From SSF14 sp037045585 (GTDB lineage: Bacteria; Actinomycetota; Acidimicrobiia; Acidimicrobiales; Microtrichaceae), in the NCBI GenBank assembly GCA_037045585.1, contig JBAOIR010000090.1:1-64000 (forward strand): a stretch of DNA of 64,000 nucleotides. Direction: 5' to 3'. Below, piece by piece: positions 20,301-29,776 of the stretch (position 1 is its first letter; every line of letters starts with the position of its first letter). A program made the translations under genes and the position numbers. Under the pieces are notes generated by a model that ran no database searches, was not told the origin of the DNA, and worked only from the letters and a program-made list of their open reading frames with translations.

Positions 20301-21640
20301 CCCGATCTCCGGCTCTCGGACCCGCAGACCGACGGTTCCCGGTTCGTGTACGTGTACGACGCCGCCGAGCCGGTCGAGGCGCTCCGCGAGAAGACCCACA
20401 TCGCCGACGGTCGTCCGATCCAGCCCCGGGTCGACGTCGACGTGACGGCTGCCGGCCTCGAAGCCCGAGGGTCGATCGTGACCGCGCTGACCATGACCGA
20501 CCAGGCGCTCGACGTCACGGTCGCCCGGCCGGTCGTCGATCTCGCGGCGAACGAGCCGCCGATCGTCGCGGGCGACGCCGTCTATCCATCGGCCTTCTCC
20601 AACGTGACCACGTTCGAGAATCGGGCCGGCGCCCGCGACCATCTCGTCCTCGTGCCCGGCCAGTGGCTCGCCGATGCGGTCGCCAACAATGCGCCCAACA
20701 CCGGCCGGCAGCGGTCGTTCACCTCCATGACCGCCACCGTCTACTACGCAACGGCCGGCGAACCCGACGACGTGCAGCCGGAGATCTCGTCGACGAGCGG
20801 GAGTGCATCCAACGGCGTCACGTTCCGAGCTGCCGTCTCGGATCGCACCGACTCCGGCCCCGGCGACGTGCGTCGGGTGGTGGCGCTCTACCTCGACGGT
20901 CCGACGTGGCGGAGCGTGGACTTGGTGGAGACCTCGCCCGGGAACTTCGTGGGCGCCGGACCGGCGGCGGGGAACAACATCGAGTACCTCATCCAGGCGG
21001 TGGACGCCGCCGGCAACGTCGGCGTCTCCTCCGACAAGGCCCGCCTGTTCGACTCCACTGCGGCCCCGGTCGGCGGCGGTGGCGTGAACGGCTCGCCGAT
21101 CGTGGTGGCCGGCGCCGACGTGGAGACCAGCGTCGGCGTGCCCGTCACCGTCAGCGCCACGTTCTCCGATCCGGACGCATCGACCAGCTGGACCGCCGTG
21201 GCGGGCAACGGGGCCGGTGCAACGGTGTCGGCGTCGGTCAGCGCCGGTGCGGTCACCGCCACGCTGCCCGGTTTCGGCGCTCCGGGCGTGTTCGACGTGA
21301 GCGTGTCGGTGTGCGACGACGCGAAACGTGCGGGGTCGACTCCTTCCAAGTGACCGTCTCGGCGACCGATCTCACGGTCACGGCCGACTGCACGATCCTC
21401 TCGTTCGGCCAGACGATCACCTGGTGGGGCTTCGACAACGACGCCGCCGCTCCCATCACGATGCCGATCGGTGCGTTCAACCGGTTCGGTCCGTCGCCGC
21501 CCGATCGAGGTCAACCGACGCTGTTCCCCCGCGGCGACACCCGCTCGCGGTTCGCCACGCAGGACGGCGCGACCGTCGGGGCGCGGTGGCAACTCGGCGG
21601 AACCTCGGCGACAGCGATGTCCGCCCGGGGGTGCGCATGA
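14383..21640 (+). CDS. Giant secreted NHL-propeller / PLRAV-repeat / C25-peptidase-like protein (three frameshifts)
   Basis: One gene of about 2,400 codons broken near 17,505, 19,265 and 21,325; at each point the homologous sequence continues in another frame. The GTG start follows GGAGGGAGA. After an N-terminal signal sequence, residues about 45-800 form NHL-type propeller repeats (PYGIAISPADGTVYVSE, GLALDPTGNLYVGG). Pentapeptide PLRAV repeats follow in clusters, then a pre-peptidase-C-like beta domain (AGDTDYYRVQAPGAGTL) near 18,450. A domain near 19,270-20,210 has the layout of clan CD/C25 (gingipain-like) peptidases: VVIVGGDEQIP, a candidate histidine in VNAHFDHYQ and a candidate cysteine in FSMGCHSG. 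The C-terminal part has Ig/PKD-like strands and a Cys-rich end. It is co-transcribed with the next gene (ATGA overlap). Likely a large cell-surface protein; the protease call is an inference from spacing and motifs. The three indels could be errors or real decay. Confidence 0.7.
16843..16935 (+). repeat. PLRAV pentapeptide-coding repeats, cluster 1
   Basis: Six consecutive 15-base units encode P-L-R-A-V (one P-L-R-A-S) with different codons in each unit. Because the protein pattern is conserved while the DNA is not, the pattern looks selected rather than a simple slippage product. Confidence 0.9.
17374..17595 (+). repeat. PLRAV pentapeptide-coding repeats, clusters 2 and 3
   Basis: More PLRAV/PLRSS units occur here, separated by short spacers such as DVSAS and GLEPT, and the series runs straight across the frameshift near 17,505 into the next frame. 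Single units also occur near 17,170 and 17,215. The continuation across frames is the main proof that the two open frames belong to one gene. Confidence 0.88.
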
Positions 21641-22902
21641 GCCCGTTGACGAACCGTGGGGCCCGACGTTGGGTTCGTTGGATGATTCCGGCCGCGGTGC
21701 TCGTGAGCACCGCGTGCCCGCCGATCGACGAGAACCCGCCCGGAACAACCACCACGACGAACGCGACCACGACGTCGACCTCGCCGACGACCACCACGCC
21801 ACCGTCGAGCGGATCGGTGACCCGCATCGCGGCCGGGGGCGCGACCGCAGCGGTCATCAGTCGCAACGGACGGTACGTCGCGTACGCCTCGACGTCGGCC
21901 ACGCCCGGCACCGACGGCAACGGGTCGGGTCTCGACATCTTCTTGGTGGATCGCCAGACGAGCACGACGACTCGGGTGACGTCGGGCAACGGGACGTCCG
22001 ACAGCCCGAGCGTCGCCGACGACGGTTCGGTGGTGTTCCGTTCGGCGGCGACCGACCTCGCGGGCACCGACACCAATGGTCACGTCGATGTGTTCCGGTG
22101 GACGTCCGCCGGAGGCGTCGCCCGTGTGACCGACAGCCTGGCGGACGTCACCGCTCCCCTCCTGTCGGCCGACGGCGCCACCGTGGTCTTCGGTGGCCCG
22201 ACGTCGCTGACGTCACCCACGCCGCCGACGCGGACGGCGACGTTCAGCTGGTCGCCGGTCGCACCCTCGGTGTTGACCCAGTTCGAGACGCTCGGCACCG
22301 ACGGATCGGTCCCCGTTGCCGTCGGCGCCGACGGGGTCGACGTGCTGCTGGCCGAGCCCGGGCGACTGACCCTGTCGTCGAACCCGACGGCGACCCCCGT
22401 GCTCGTCGCTGCGGCGCCCGCGTCACCGCCCGCGCCGCAGGTCACGACCTTCTCGGTCGCCCCCCACGCGCTGGCGGCCGACGGCGACGTGGTGTTCTCG
22501 GTGATGACCTACTCGTTGGAGGAGGCATCGTCCGAGCTGACGTTCCAGGCCGGGGAGCTGCGGCGGTGGAACCGCCAGGATGCGACCAGCAGCGTCGTGC
22601 CGGCGACGGGTGTCCCCGGCGCGCCGGTGCAGTCCGGCGATGGGCAGCGGGTCATCCACCCGGACCATGCCGGTGTCGTCGTCGACCAGGACGACGGTGG
22701 GCCGTTCCTCCCCGCCGCGATCCGAGCCGTCGGTGTCGCCGGTGGTCCGGCGGTGGTCGTCGCCGGCTCGCCGTGTGCCGCGTTCGGAACCGTCTCGGCA
22801 GACGGGCGCTACGTCGCGTTCGTGTCGACGGCGACCGACCTCGCGCTCCCCGATGCGAACGGCAGCGACGCCGACGTCTACGTGTGGGACCGGGGCGCCT
22901 GA
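21637..22902 (+). CDS. Secreted TolB/WD40-like beta-propeller protein, possible lipoprotein
   Basis: The ATG overlaps the stop of the giant surface-protein gene (ATGA), so the two are translationally coupled. The protein (about 421 residues) has a signal sequence ending in VLVSTACPP, a poor lipobox because Ser stands at -3, and then a Thr-rich linker of about 35 residues. The remainder is a series of TolB/PD40-like blades (VISRNGRYVAYASTS; VSADGRYVAFVSTATDL) with Asp/Gly-rich turns. It probably sits on the outer face of the membrane as a partner of the upstream protein. Its 3' end overlaps the convergent patatin gene by 25 bases. Confidence 0.7.
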   Translation: MSPLTNRGARRWVRWMIPAAVLVSTACPPIDENPPGTTTTTNATTTSTSPTTTTPPSSGSVTRIAAGGATAAVISRNGRYVAYASTSATPGTDGNGSGLDIFLVDRQTSTTTRVTSGNGTSDSPSVADDGSVVFRSAATDLAGTDTNGHVDVFRWTSAGGVARVTDSLADVTAPLLSADGATVVFGGPTSLTSPTPPTRTATFSWSPVAPSVLTQFETLGTDGSVPVAVGADGVDVLLAEPGRLTLSSNPTATPVLVAAAPASPPAPQVTTFSVAPHALAADGDVVFSVMTYSLEEASSELTFQAGELRRWNRQDATSSVVPATGVPGAPVQSGDGQRVIHPDHAGVVVDQDDGGPFLPAAIRAVGVAGGPAVVVAGSPCAAFGTVSADGRYVAFVSTATDLALPDANGSDADVYVWDRGA

Positions 22903-24631
22903 CCGAGGCCGTCCAGATCGACATCGGTGAGTTGGCGGAGAGTGCTGGAGTAGCCGAGGTCGGCGAGTTCGCTGACGCGGTCGAACGACGCGAATCCGTG
23001 GGTCCCGGTGGACGGGGTGAGGTAGAGGTCGGCGTGCGCCCGAGCCGTCTGCCAGGACTGCATGCTCGCCAACAGGTTCGATCGGTTCAGCAGTTCCAGC
23101 ATCGACGGAGCGTCCCCACCGTCGGCCCCCGTACCGCGCCGGCGACGAAGCGGAGCGAGCGCAGCGTGGCCTGACGCCGGCACGACCAGCATCGGCGCCT
23201 GCTGCGAACACACGTCCACCACGATCACCGGGCCGGCGGAACGTGACCGCATGACAGCGGTGGGCACGTTGTCGAGGATCCCACCGTCGCTGTGCAGGTG
23301 CCCCTGGGAGTCCGCCGACGGTGGCCACAGGCCGGGCACGGCGCTGGACGCTCCCACCCAGTCGGCGACCGGACCGCGGTCGGCAATGTGGAGGCAAGAC
23401 GCGGTGAGGTCGGCGGTGGTGCAGAAGTAGTCCAGGAGCAGTTCCTCGATCCGGCGATCACCGAAGATCGCCCGGAAGAGCGCCGACGCCCGTTCGCCAG
23501 AGGCCAACGACACGGACGGCCAGCGGACCTCGGCCAACATGCGGCGCGACCATCGCGACGAGTTCTCCTCCAGCATTCGCTCGGCGCTCCATCCGAGAGC
23601 GAGTTGCGCACCGATGATGGAACCCATGCTCGAACCGCCGACGCGGTCGATCGTGACCCCCGCTTCGGCGAGAGCCCGCAGGACCCCGATGTGGGCGAAG
23701 CCCCGGGCTCCGCCGCCCCCGAGCACGACCCCGACCGAGCGACCGGTGAGGCATCGCCCGAAGCGCGCCAGGTCGGCAGACGACCCGTCCTCGACGTGCA
23801 CGACCGGACTGTTCGCGGCGACTCCGTCCGCGAGCGAATCCCATCCGCGGGTAGTCGGCGCCGCTCCCGGCCGCCGGGTCAGCAGAAGCTGTGCCGGTCG
23901 GGTCACCGCGCCGAGCGAACTTGCGGTTCGCGATGGGCGGCTGCCCACTCGTCCCACCATGACCACCAGGTCGGCCTGACGGCACACCCATTCGACGTCG
24001 TCGGGCGACACGACGATGACCACGAGGTCGGCGCCGACCTCGAGCTCGATCGCCCGCGCCACGGTGTCGGTGCCGGCCGATCCGTCGACGACGACGGCAG
24101 TCGTGTCCGTCGGGCAGGCGGCAACGAGTGCCGCGACGAACGCCGACAGGTCGACATCGTCAGCGACGGCGACGGCTGCCACGAGGCACGGCGGACGAAG
24201 GCGACGTGACACCGAGGGGTCGACGCGAAGAGCCGCGCCGCAACCGATCGGGCGAGCCCGAGGGCAACGCCGGGGTGGCGCGTCGCCAGCCGTTCGAGGT
24301 CCGAGGAGTCGATGCGGGCGAGGACGCTGTCCCGCACGGCGGCAACCGTCGCCGACCGGGAGCCGGCCTCCAGCAGGCCCGCCTCGCCGGTCACCTCGCC
24401 CTCTCCGATCACGCGGACGACAGTGTCGCCCGATGACGCCTCCAGTCTCCCGGACGCCACGACGTAGGCGGCATCGGCTGGGTCGCCTTCGCGGAACAGG
24501 GTCGCCCCTCCGGGAAGTTCACACCAGTGCGCTCCTGCGGCGAGGGCCAGCAGCTCCTCGGCGGGAACCTCGGCGAAGAGGGGCATCGAACCCAGGACCG
24601 CAACGGCGTTGGACGGAGGCGCGATTCCCAC
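22878..24631 (-). CDS. Cyclic-nucleotide-binding patatin-like phospholipase (one frameshift)
   Basis: The GTG-started protein begins with a cNMP-binding domain (LFREGDPADAAYVVASGRLE; GEVTGEAGLLEAGSRSATVAA). A middle domain follows, then a patatin domain with oxyanion loop GGGGARGFAHIG, nucleophile elbow G-G-S-S-M-G and catalytic aspartate in SDGGILDN. This is the layout of bacterial neuropathy-target-esterase-like enzymes, which cleave acyl chains from phospholipids or lysolipids. The frame changes near 24,200-24,212, just after RLFASTPR, and both sides fit one protein of about 580 residues. It is the last gene of a five-gene minus-strand operon with an acyl-amino-acid synthase-like gene that also has a cNMP domain, so it may act on or recycle that product. 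Confidence 0.85.
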
Positions 24632-24640
24632 AATTCGTCC

Positions 24641-25324
24641 CTACCCTTCCGAGACGACGGAACCGTCCGCGACTCGCACGAGTCGCGCCCCCAGACGACG
24701 CACCAGCGCTTCGTCATGGGTGACGACGACAACGGTCGTGGACGCTGACCGCGTCGACTCCAGCACCCGGAGGACGCCCTCTGCGGCCTCCGAGTCGAGC
24801 GCGCTCGTCGGCTCGTCGGCGAAGAGCACCCGCGGACGGCCGGCAATCGCCCGAGCAATTGCGACCCGCTGCCGCTCTCCGCCCGACAGCATCTCCGGAA
24901 GCGACGATTGCACCCGCTCGTCGAGACCCAGAGAGTTCAGGAGGTCGGAGGCCTCGCCGCGATCGATCGTCACACCGCACGCCCGGTTGGGGAAGATCAC
25001 GTTCTCCAGCGCCGTCCAGTGCGGAAAGAGGTCGCCGCGCTGCGTGACCAGGCCGAACATCTGAGCTCTGCAGGCCGTGGACGCCTTGCGGGACAGCGCG
25101 GCCGTCGATCGGCCTTCCACGAGAACCTCGCCCGAGACGGGTCGCCGCAGTAGGCCCGCGACGGAGAGCAAGGTGCTCTTGCCACTGCCGGATGGGCCGA
25201 CGATGCCCATCGTCTCCCCGGCGAGGATCGACAGATCGGCGTCGCGAAGCGCGGCGAACTCGTTCCGTCGTCCGACGTTGAACCTGACCGTCACTCCCCG
25301 CAGGCCGATCACCTCGCTGGTCAT
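24641..25324 (-). CDS. ABC transporter ATP-binding protein, LolD/MacB type
   Basis: A complete 227-residue ABC ATPase: Walker A GPSGSGKST, Q-loop in FGLVTQRGD, signature LSGGERQRVAIARA, Walker B VLFADEPTSALD and switch VVTHDEAL. Its sequence type belongs to the MacB/LolD/FtsE group that pairs with FtsX-like permeases. Such a permease gene lies immediately upstream and overlaps its start by four bases. It should power export or membrane extraction of a lipid or peptide by that permease. The downstream patatin gene starts ten bases after its stop. Confidence 0.93.
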   Translation of the reverse strand: MTSEVIGLRGVTVRFNVGRRNEFAALRDADLSILAGETMGIVGPSGSGKSTLLSVAGLLRRPVSGEVLVEGRSTAALSRKASTACRAQMFGLVTQRGDLFPHWTALENVIFPNRACGVTIDRGEASDLLNSLGLDERVQSSLPEMLSGGERQRVAIARAIAGRPRVLFADEPTSALDSEAAEGVLRVLESTRSASTTVVVVTHDEALVRRLGARLVRVADGSVVSEG

Positions 25325-26420
25325 GTCGGTTCCGCCAGTGCGTCTGCCGGATCGATTCGCCGGAGCGCGGTCAGGCTCGGCACCAGAGCGAGGAGAACGA
25401 CCGCCGCGACCGTCACCATCGACCGAACGAGCAGCGGCGCGCTGAGGCTCGCCTCCAGCCCCGGCGACCCCCCGTTCACTGCGCCGACGCCCAACGCCGC
25501 GAGGGCAAGTCCCACGAGCACGCCAACGGACGTCACCGCCACCGCCGACACGACCTCCGCAGCGACAAGGGTACGAAGGGGGACACCGAGCGCTGCCTGT
25601 ACGGCGAGATGTCGTCGGCGGGCGCGGTTCGACAGGAGGAAGAGCGTGAGCACCAGCAGGCTGCCGAACAGGACGACGACCAACAGCATCATGTCGAAAG
25701 TCGGGCCGATCTGGCGAGTCCAGTAGGCCTCGTTCCGATCGAGGAGATCAGAACGCGTGAAGGCCGAGAATCCTGCGGACCGCGCCGCCGAACGAACCCG
25801 GATGGGTCGTCGGACCCGACGAGGAGGTGGGTCACCAACAGTGGCTGGTCGTAGACAGCCGACTGGACCGCCGGCGTCGTGAGGAACACGAGTTGCTTCC
25901 CGATGGACGCCGTCTCAGCTGAGAGCCCGGCGACGGTGAACCGACCCCGGCCGATCTCCACCTGCGCTCCCACGCTCACCCCGAGTTGGTCACCGAGCGT
26001 TTCGTCGATGACTACCTCATCGTCGCCGCTGACAGGCGCGCCGCTGGCCATCGACCACGGGCCGCCGAAGCCGGACTCGGGCTCGTAACCCTGGATCACC
26101 ACGCTGGCAGACTCGTCGCCGTGGTGGAGGGTGGCGAAACCGACGACGCCCGCGGTGATCACGTCGATTCCAGGCCGCGCCGGAACGGACGCGATCTGAT
26201 CGGGGCTCAGTACTGACTGCGAGATGTAGTCGCCGACACCGGGACCCATCACGAAGGCGTCCACTCCGGCGTGGGCGAGGTAGTTCTGGGGCTTCGAGAT
26301 GGCGGACTCGCGAATCGCTCCAGGGATGGCGATCATCGCGACGACCAGCGTGACGGCGAGCACCGTGGCCGCCGTTCGAGAGCGATCGCGAACAAGGGCC
26401 AGCAGCGATGCCCGGATCAT
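25321..26420 (-). CDS. FtsX/MacB-like ABC permease (one frameshift)
   Basis: The chosen ATG (MIRASLLALVRDRSRTA) overlaps the methyltransferase stop as ATGA. The N-terminal membrane helix (TVLAVTLVVAMIAIPGAI) is followed by an extracytoplasmic MacB-like domain (GVDAFVMGPGVGD; GKQLVFLTTPAVQ). The frame then shifts near 25,780-25,800, and the C-terminal part supplies three membrane helices (MMLLVVVLFGSLLVLTLFLL and two more) ending RRIDPADALAEPT, a typical FtsX end. Total about 365 residues. It forms the transporter with the next gene. A second, intact homologue with the same LGKQxVFLTxPAVQ stretch lies at 42049-43152. Confidence 0.8.
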
Positions 26421-27217
26421 GCGTCGACTGTCGCTGCCCGGCGTTTGCGACCGGTCGCGAGGTTGAGGTTGAGGCTGCCGAAACCGCAACCGAGTCGGTC
26501 GCGCTCGGCCAGCTCCGCCTCGATGGCCTCCGCCTCCGGTGCCGTCAACGCCCCGTCACGGACAGCCCCCACGATCAGGTCATCCCACATCGACACGATG
26601 CGGAACAGATCGAAGCTCGCCGTGAGCGCGAACGGCACCACGTTCACCTCATCGAGTCCGACCGCGCGAAAGTGGCGGAACAGCTGCCGGCCCGCAGTCC
26701 CGTTGCGTGTCAGTTGCTCCGACTTGTAACGCACGAGACGGCGTTCCACGTCGATGTCGGAAGAATCCATCGAAAGCGTTGCCCAGTCGGTGTCGACGGC
26801 CACGACCACACCGCCGGGACGGACGACGCGGGCCATCTCGGCGACGACGACAGCTGGGTCGTCGATGTGCTGGAGAACCCGCTCGCTGCGAACACCGTCG
26901 AAGGAGTCGTCGCCGAACGGAAGGGCGGACGCGTCCGCACGGATATGCACGACGAGCGCATCACAGCCGTCGCGGTCGACGCGACTGTTCGCAGCGTCGA
27001 CCATCGCAGGGTCCGCATCGACGCCGATCACGACGCCGTTGACGGTTACGACATCACCGAGGTGAGTCGTGTCGATACCGCTACCACTCCCGACGTCGAG
27101 GACACGATCGTTGGGCCCGAGCTCCATCGCCTCGAACGACCTCTGCTTGAGGTCACCGACCACACGCGCCGAGGCCTCGAGATAGACCGGGTCGACGTAC
27201 CCGCCGTAGGTGTTCAC
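26417..27217 (-). CDS. SAM-dependent methyltransferase, class I
   Basis: A GTG start (VNTYGGYVDPVYLEAS) overlaps the upstream stop by three bases, giving about 266 residues. Motif I is VLDVGSGSGID, the acidic end of strand 2 is GVDADPAMV, and FDGVRSERVLQHIDDP marks motif IV. The opening NTYGGYVDP and the helical C-terminus are typical of small-molecule methyltransferases of the UbiE/COQ5 class. Its tight overlap with the acyl-amino-acid synthase-like gene implies it methylates the product of that enzyme or a precursor (inference). Confidence 0.85.
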   Translation of the reverse strand: MNTYGGYVDPVYLEASARVVGDLKQRSFEAMELGPNDRVLDVGSGSGIDTTHLGDVVTVNGVVIGVDADPAMVDAANSRVDRDGCDALVVHIRADASALPFGDDSFDGVRSERVLQHIDDPAVVVAEMARVVRPGGVVVAVDTDWATLSMDSSDIDVERRLVRYKSEQLTRNGTAGRQLFRHFRAVGLDEVNVVPFALTASFDLFRIVSMWDDLIVGAVRDGALTAPEAEAIEAELAERDRLGCGFGSLNLNLATGRKRRAATVDA

Positions 27218-28311
27218 GTCGACTCGATCATCGAGACGAGCTTCCGGCCCACACCGCCCGCGAGATTGAAGAAGAGCCGTGCCGACCCTTCGACCTCGCT
27301 CGTCCGGAGCGAGATCAGCGAGGACTCGGGGATGACGAGCGCCCGGCCACCGGTCGTAGCGCGCACACTCGCCGTGCGTCGAGCGCCGATCAGCATGGCG
27401 ATCTCCCCGGCGACGTCGCCGGGGCGCCGGGTGGCCGTGTCCTCGCCGCCGATCGTGACGTCGGCCCAGCCGTCCAGTAGCCACCAGATCGACCGCGACG
27501 CGTGGCCTTCCTTGATGAGCATGTCATCCGCCTGGAATGTGACGAGCACCGAATCATCGATGACACGGTTGACGATGGCGTCCGGCACGCCGTCGAACAG
27601 CGCTCCGAGACTCGTTCCCTGGCGAATCAGTTCGTCCCGTTCCGCTCCCAGGGCCGACCCGACGACAGCGCACCCGCGAGTCGGGTCGGCCACGAGCGCG
27701 ATCAATGCCGGCTCGGGCGCGGACGGGATCGTGTCCGGAACCAACGGTAGGACGAAGGAGTCGATCCGCTGGAGGTGTGCCCGGTCGGCCGCAAGGAGCA
27801 CCAGCGGCACCTTGATGCCGATCTCGGGGTCGTTGTACGACTCGCGATACGCCCGGAATCCCATCGCCAGGTAGTACGGCACCAATGGCGGCTCGCAGTC
27901 GCAGAAGCCGACATCGATGCCGCGTTCGAAGGAGAACGCAGAGATCGCGTGCAGCAGCAATGTGGACACCAGGTCGGACCGAAACTCCGGCAAGATCATG
28001 AATCTCCCGAACGTGATGATCCGCTCCGGCGAGACGATCCTGGAGAAGGCGCTGACAGTGAAATTGTGTTCGAGGCCCTCGTCGATCGGGCATTCCGCGG
28101 CCCAGAGGACCCGGACCGTGCCGACCGGTCGCCCCCCGACGTACGCGACCCAGATGTGCGCGAACTGGTCGAGCGGATCCAGGAGCGCTCGCCGCTCATG
28201 GTCGGCGATATCGACGAAGAAGCTGCGCTCAGCGCAGTACACCTCGTAGCGCACGGCGGCGGCATCAGCCCGGTCCGCTTCAGTGAGTGCTTCGCGGATT
28301 GAGATCTCCAT
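27214..28311 (-). CDS. N-acyl amino acid synthase-like (FeeM/GNAT) protein with cNMP-binding domain
   Basis: The start MEISIREALTEAD is preceded by GGGAG; a further upstream ATG is less likely. The first 200 residues match the FeeM-type GNAT acyltransferase layout (VRYEVYCAERSF; FGRFMILPEFR; GIDVGFCDCEPPLVPYYLAMGFRAY), enzymes that move an acyl chain from acyl-ACP to an amino acid. The last 130 residues are a cNMP-binding domain (VTFQADDMLIKEGHASRSIWW; PGDVAGEIAMLIGARRTASVRA). This is the first gene of the operon, about 230 bases from the divergent collagen-like gene. Direct gating of an acyl-amino-acid synthase by a cyclic nucleotide is the likely logic (inference). Confidence 0.75.
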   Translation of the reverse strand: MEISIREALTEADRADAAAVRYEVYCAERSFFVDIADHERRALLDPLDQFAHIWVAYVGGRPVGTVRVLWAAECPIDEGLEHNFTVSAFSRIVSPERIITFGRFMILPEFRSDLVSTLLLHAISAFSFERGIDVGFCDCEPPLVPYYLAMGFRAYRESYNDPEIGIKVPLVLLAADRAHLQRIDSFVLPLVPDTIPSAPEPALIALVADPTRGCAVVGSALGAERDELIRQGTSLGALFDGVPDAIVNRVIDDSVLVTFQADDMLIKEGHASRSIWWLLDGWADVTIGGEDTATRRPGDVAGEIAMLIGARRTASVRATTGGRALVIPESSLISLRTSEVEGSARLFFNLAGGVGRKLVSMIEST

Positions 28312-28543
28312 GCACTCCCGCTCCCAACTGCCGGTCACGGCGAATCGTAGTATTCGCCCCTCCCCCATGCGAGGGGTTCGGGCCGACGAAGTTGGTGACA
28401 CGGCAGGGCATCCACCGTCCGGACTACCGGAAGACCTGGACGAACGTCACACGTCGTCCGTGCTGCCCTTCACGAAGCCGCGAATCGAGATGTCGTTCGA
28501 TGTGAGTGACCGAGAACGGTCCTCACTCGAAGGGAACGAGACG

Positions 28544-29572
28544 ATGAACAGCACCAGGTTTGCAAAGACGACCAGCCGGACCACGAAGGCGATGGGCCTC
28601 GGGATCGTTGCGGCGATGTTGATGGGTGGCGGGGTTGCACTGGCCGACACCAACGACGTGGTCCACGCCGGATGCGTCCAGACCACGTCTGGCACGCTTC
28701 GAGTCCTCAACGACCCGACCGCCCGATGCGCAGCAGACGAACGTCGCATCGATTGGAACCAGGCCGGCCCCCAAGGCCCCACCGGAGCAACTGGCCTGCC
28801 GGGACCCCGGGGCGATACCGGGGCGACCGGCCCGGCAGGGACCCCCGGCGTGGACGCCAAGTCGAAGGTTCGGGTGATCGACCACGGGATGTTCCTCCAG
28901 GTGGAGCAGGGGAAGACCTCGGAGCAGTCTGATCGCCGCTACCTCTCGCGGGGGACCTACCGACTCACCGTGCAGATCAAGAAGTACGCCGAAGGACAGA
29001 CGCCTCGCCGCGGGGGCTTCAACCTCAGCTTCACGAAGTCGAACGACTGGCAGCTTCCACCAGCAAGTGTCACGTGCACCATCCCAGCGGGCACACCCCC
29101 GGCTACGGATCCGTCCCCGACGGACGTCGGGGCTCCGGCCTTCCCGAGCCTGGAGGCCTCCTGGGTCGGGTATGCGACCGGGGAACTGGCCTACGACGCC
29201 AACCACCTGCAGGACGGCCGGATCCAGTACATCCCACGGGGCAATGTCCGGAAGCAGGGTGAGGGTCTCCAGACCATCGTCGGGATCTTCGATCAACGCA
29301 CGTCCGGGCCGGCCGAACTGCTCCGGTGCAAGATGAAGAGCTTCATCACGCCCGGCACCGTCTCGGGCATGAACTACGGCCGACAGAAGACGCCGGTGAC
29401 CGACCTTCCCGCCGGACTCGACTACCGCATCGTCATCGAGCGCATCGACGAGGTGCGGTTCGGAGAGGAGAAGGAGGTTCACCTGCAGACGTTGGACACG
29501 GTGCCGCCGACGCCCAACGAATGCATCCGCATCGAGGAGTGCAGCGGGGTGACCGTTCCGCTTCAGAGGTAG
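28544..29572 (+). CDS. Secreted protein with short collagen-like G-X-Y stretch
   Basis: The ATG follows AAGGGAACGAG. Residues 1-36 form a signal peptide ending near GVALADTND. A small Cys-containing domain (HAGCVQTTSGTLRVLND) follows, like those seen in actinobacterial secreted collagen-like proteins. Then come about nine Gly-X-Y triplets (GPQGPTGATGLPGPRG and on) and a C-terminal domain of about 230 residues with several cysteines that I do not recognise. Probably an extracellular trimer. The gene is divergent from the acyl-amino-acid operon and ends at a strong hairpin. Confidence 0.8.
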   Translation: MNSTRFAKTTSRTTKAMGLGIVAAMLMGGGVALADTNDVVHAGCVQTTSGTLRVLNDPTARCAADERRIDWNQAGPQGPTGATGLPGPRGDTGATGPAGTPGVDAKSKVRVIDHGMFLQVEQGKTSEQSDRRYLSRGTYRLTVQIKKYAEGQTPRRGGFNLSFTKSNDWQLPPASVTCTIPAGTPPATDPSPTDVGAPAFPSLEASWVGYATGELAYDANHLQDGRIQYIPRGNVRKQGEGLQTIVGIFDQRTSGPAELLRCKMKSFITPGTVSGMNYGRQKTPVTDLPAGLDYRIVIERIDEVRFGEEKEVHLQTLDTVPPTPNECIRIEECSGVTVPLQR

Positions 29573-29592
29573 ACCCGAGAGTGTCGCCGCAT

Positions 29593-29629
29593 GACGGCCG
29601 GTTCGACCTTGCAGGTCGAACCGGCCGTC
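29593..29629 (+). terminator. Perfect 16-bp hairpin after the collagen-like gene
   Basis: GACGGCCGGTTCGACC pairs with its exact complement across a five-base loop (TTGCA). It starts 20 bases after the stop codon. There is no T-run, as is common in high-GC actinobacteria. Confidence 0.75.
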
Positions 29630-29776
29630 GTCGCGCTCGGTCGATCAGTTCAACCGTAACTCGTCGCGCCGCGCCCGCCCGGTGTCCCGCGCCGCACGAA
29701 CATCCACGAACTGCGGGTCTGGTGCGAGTTGTCATCTCATGCGCCCCGGCATCACCCACGCGGGAAAGATGTTCCC

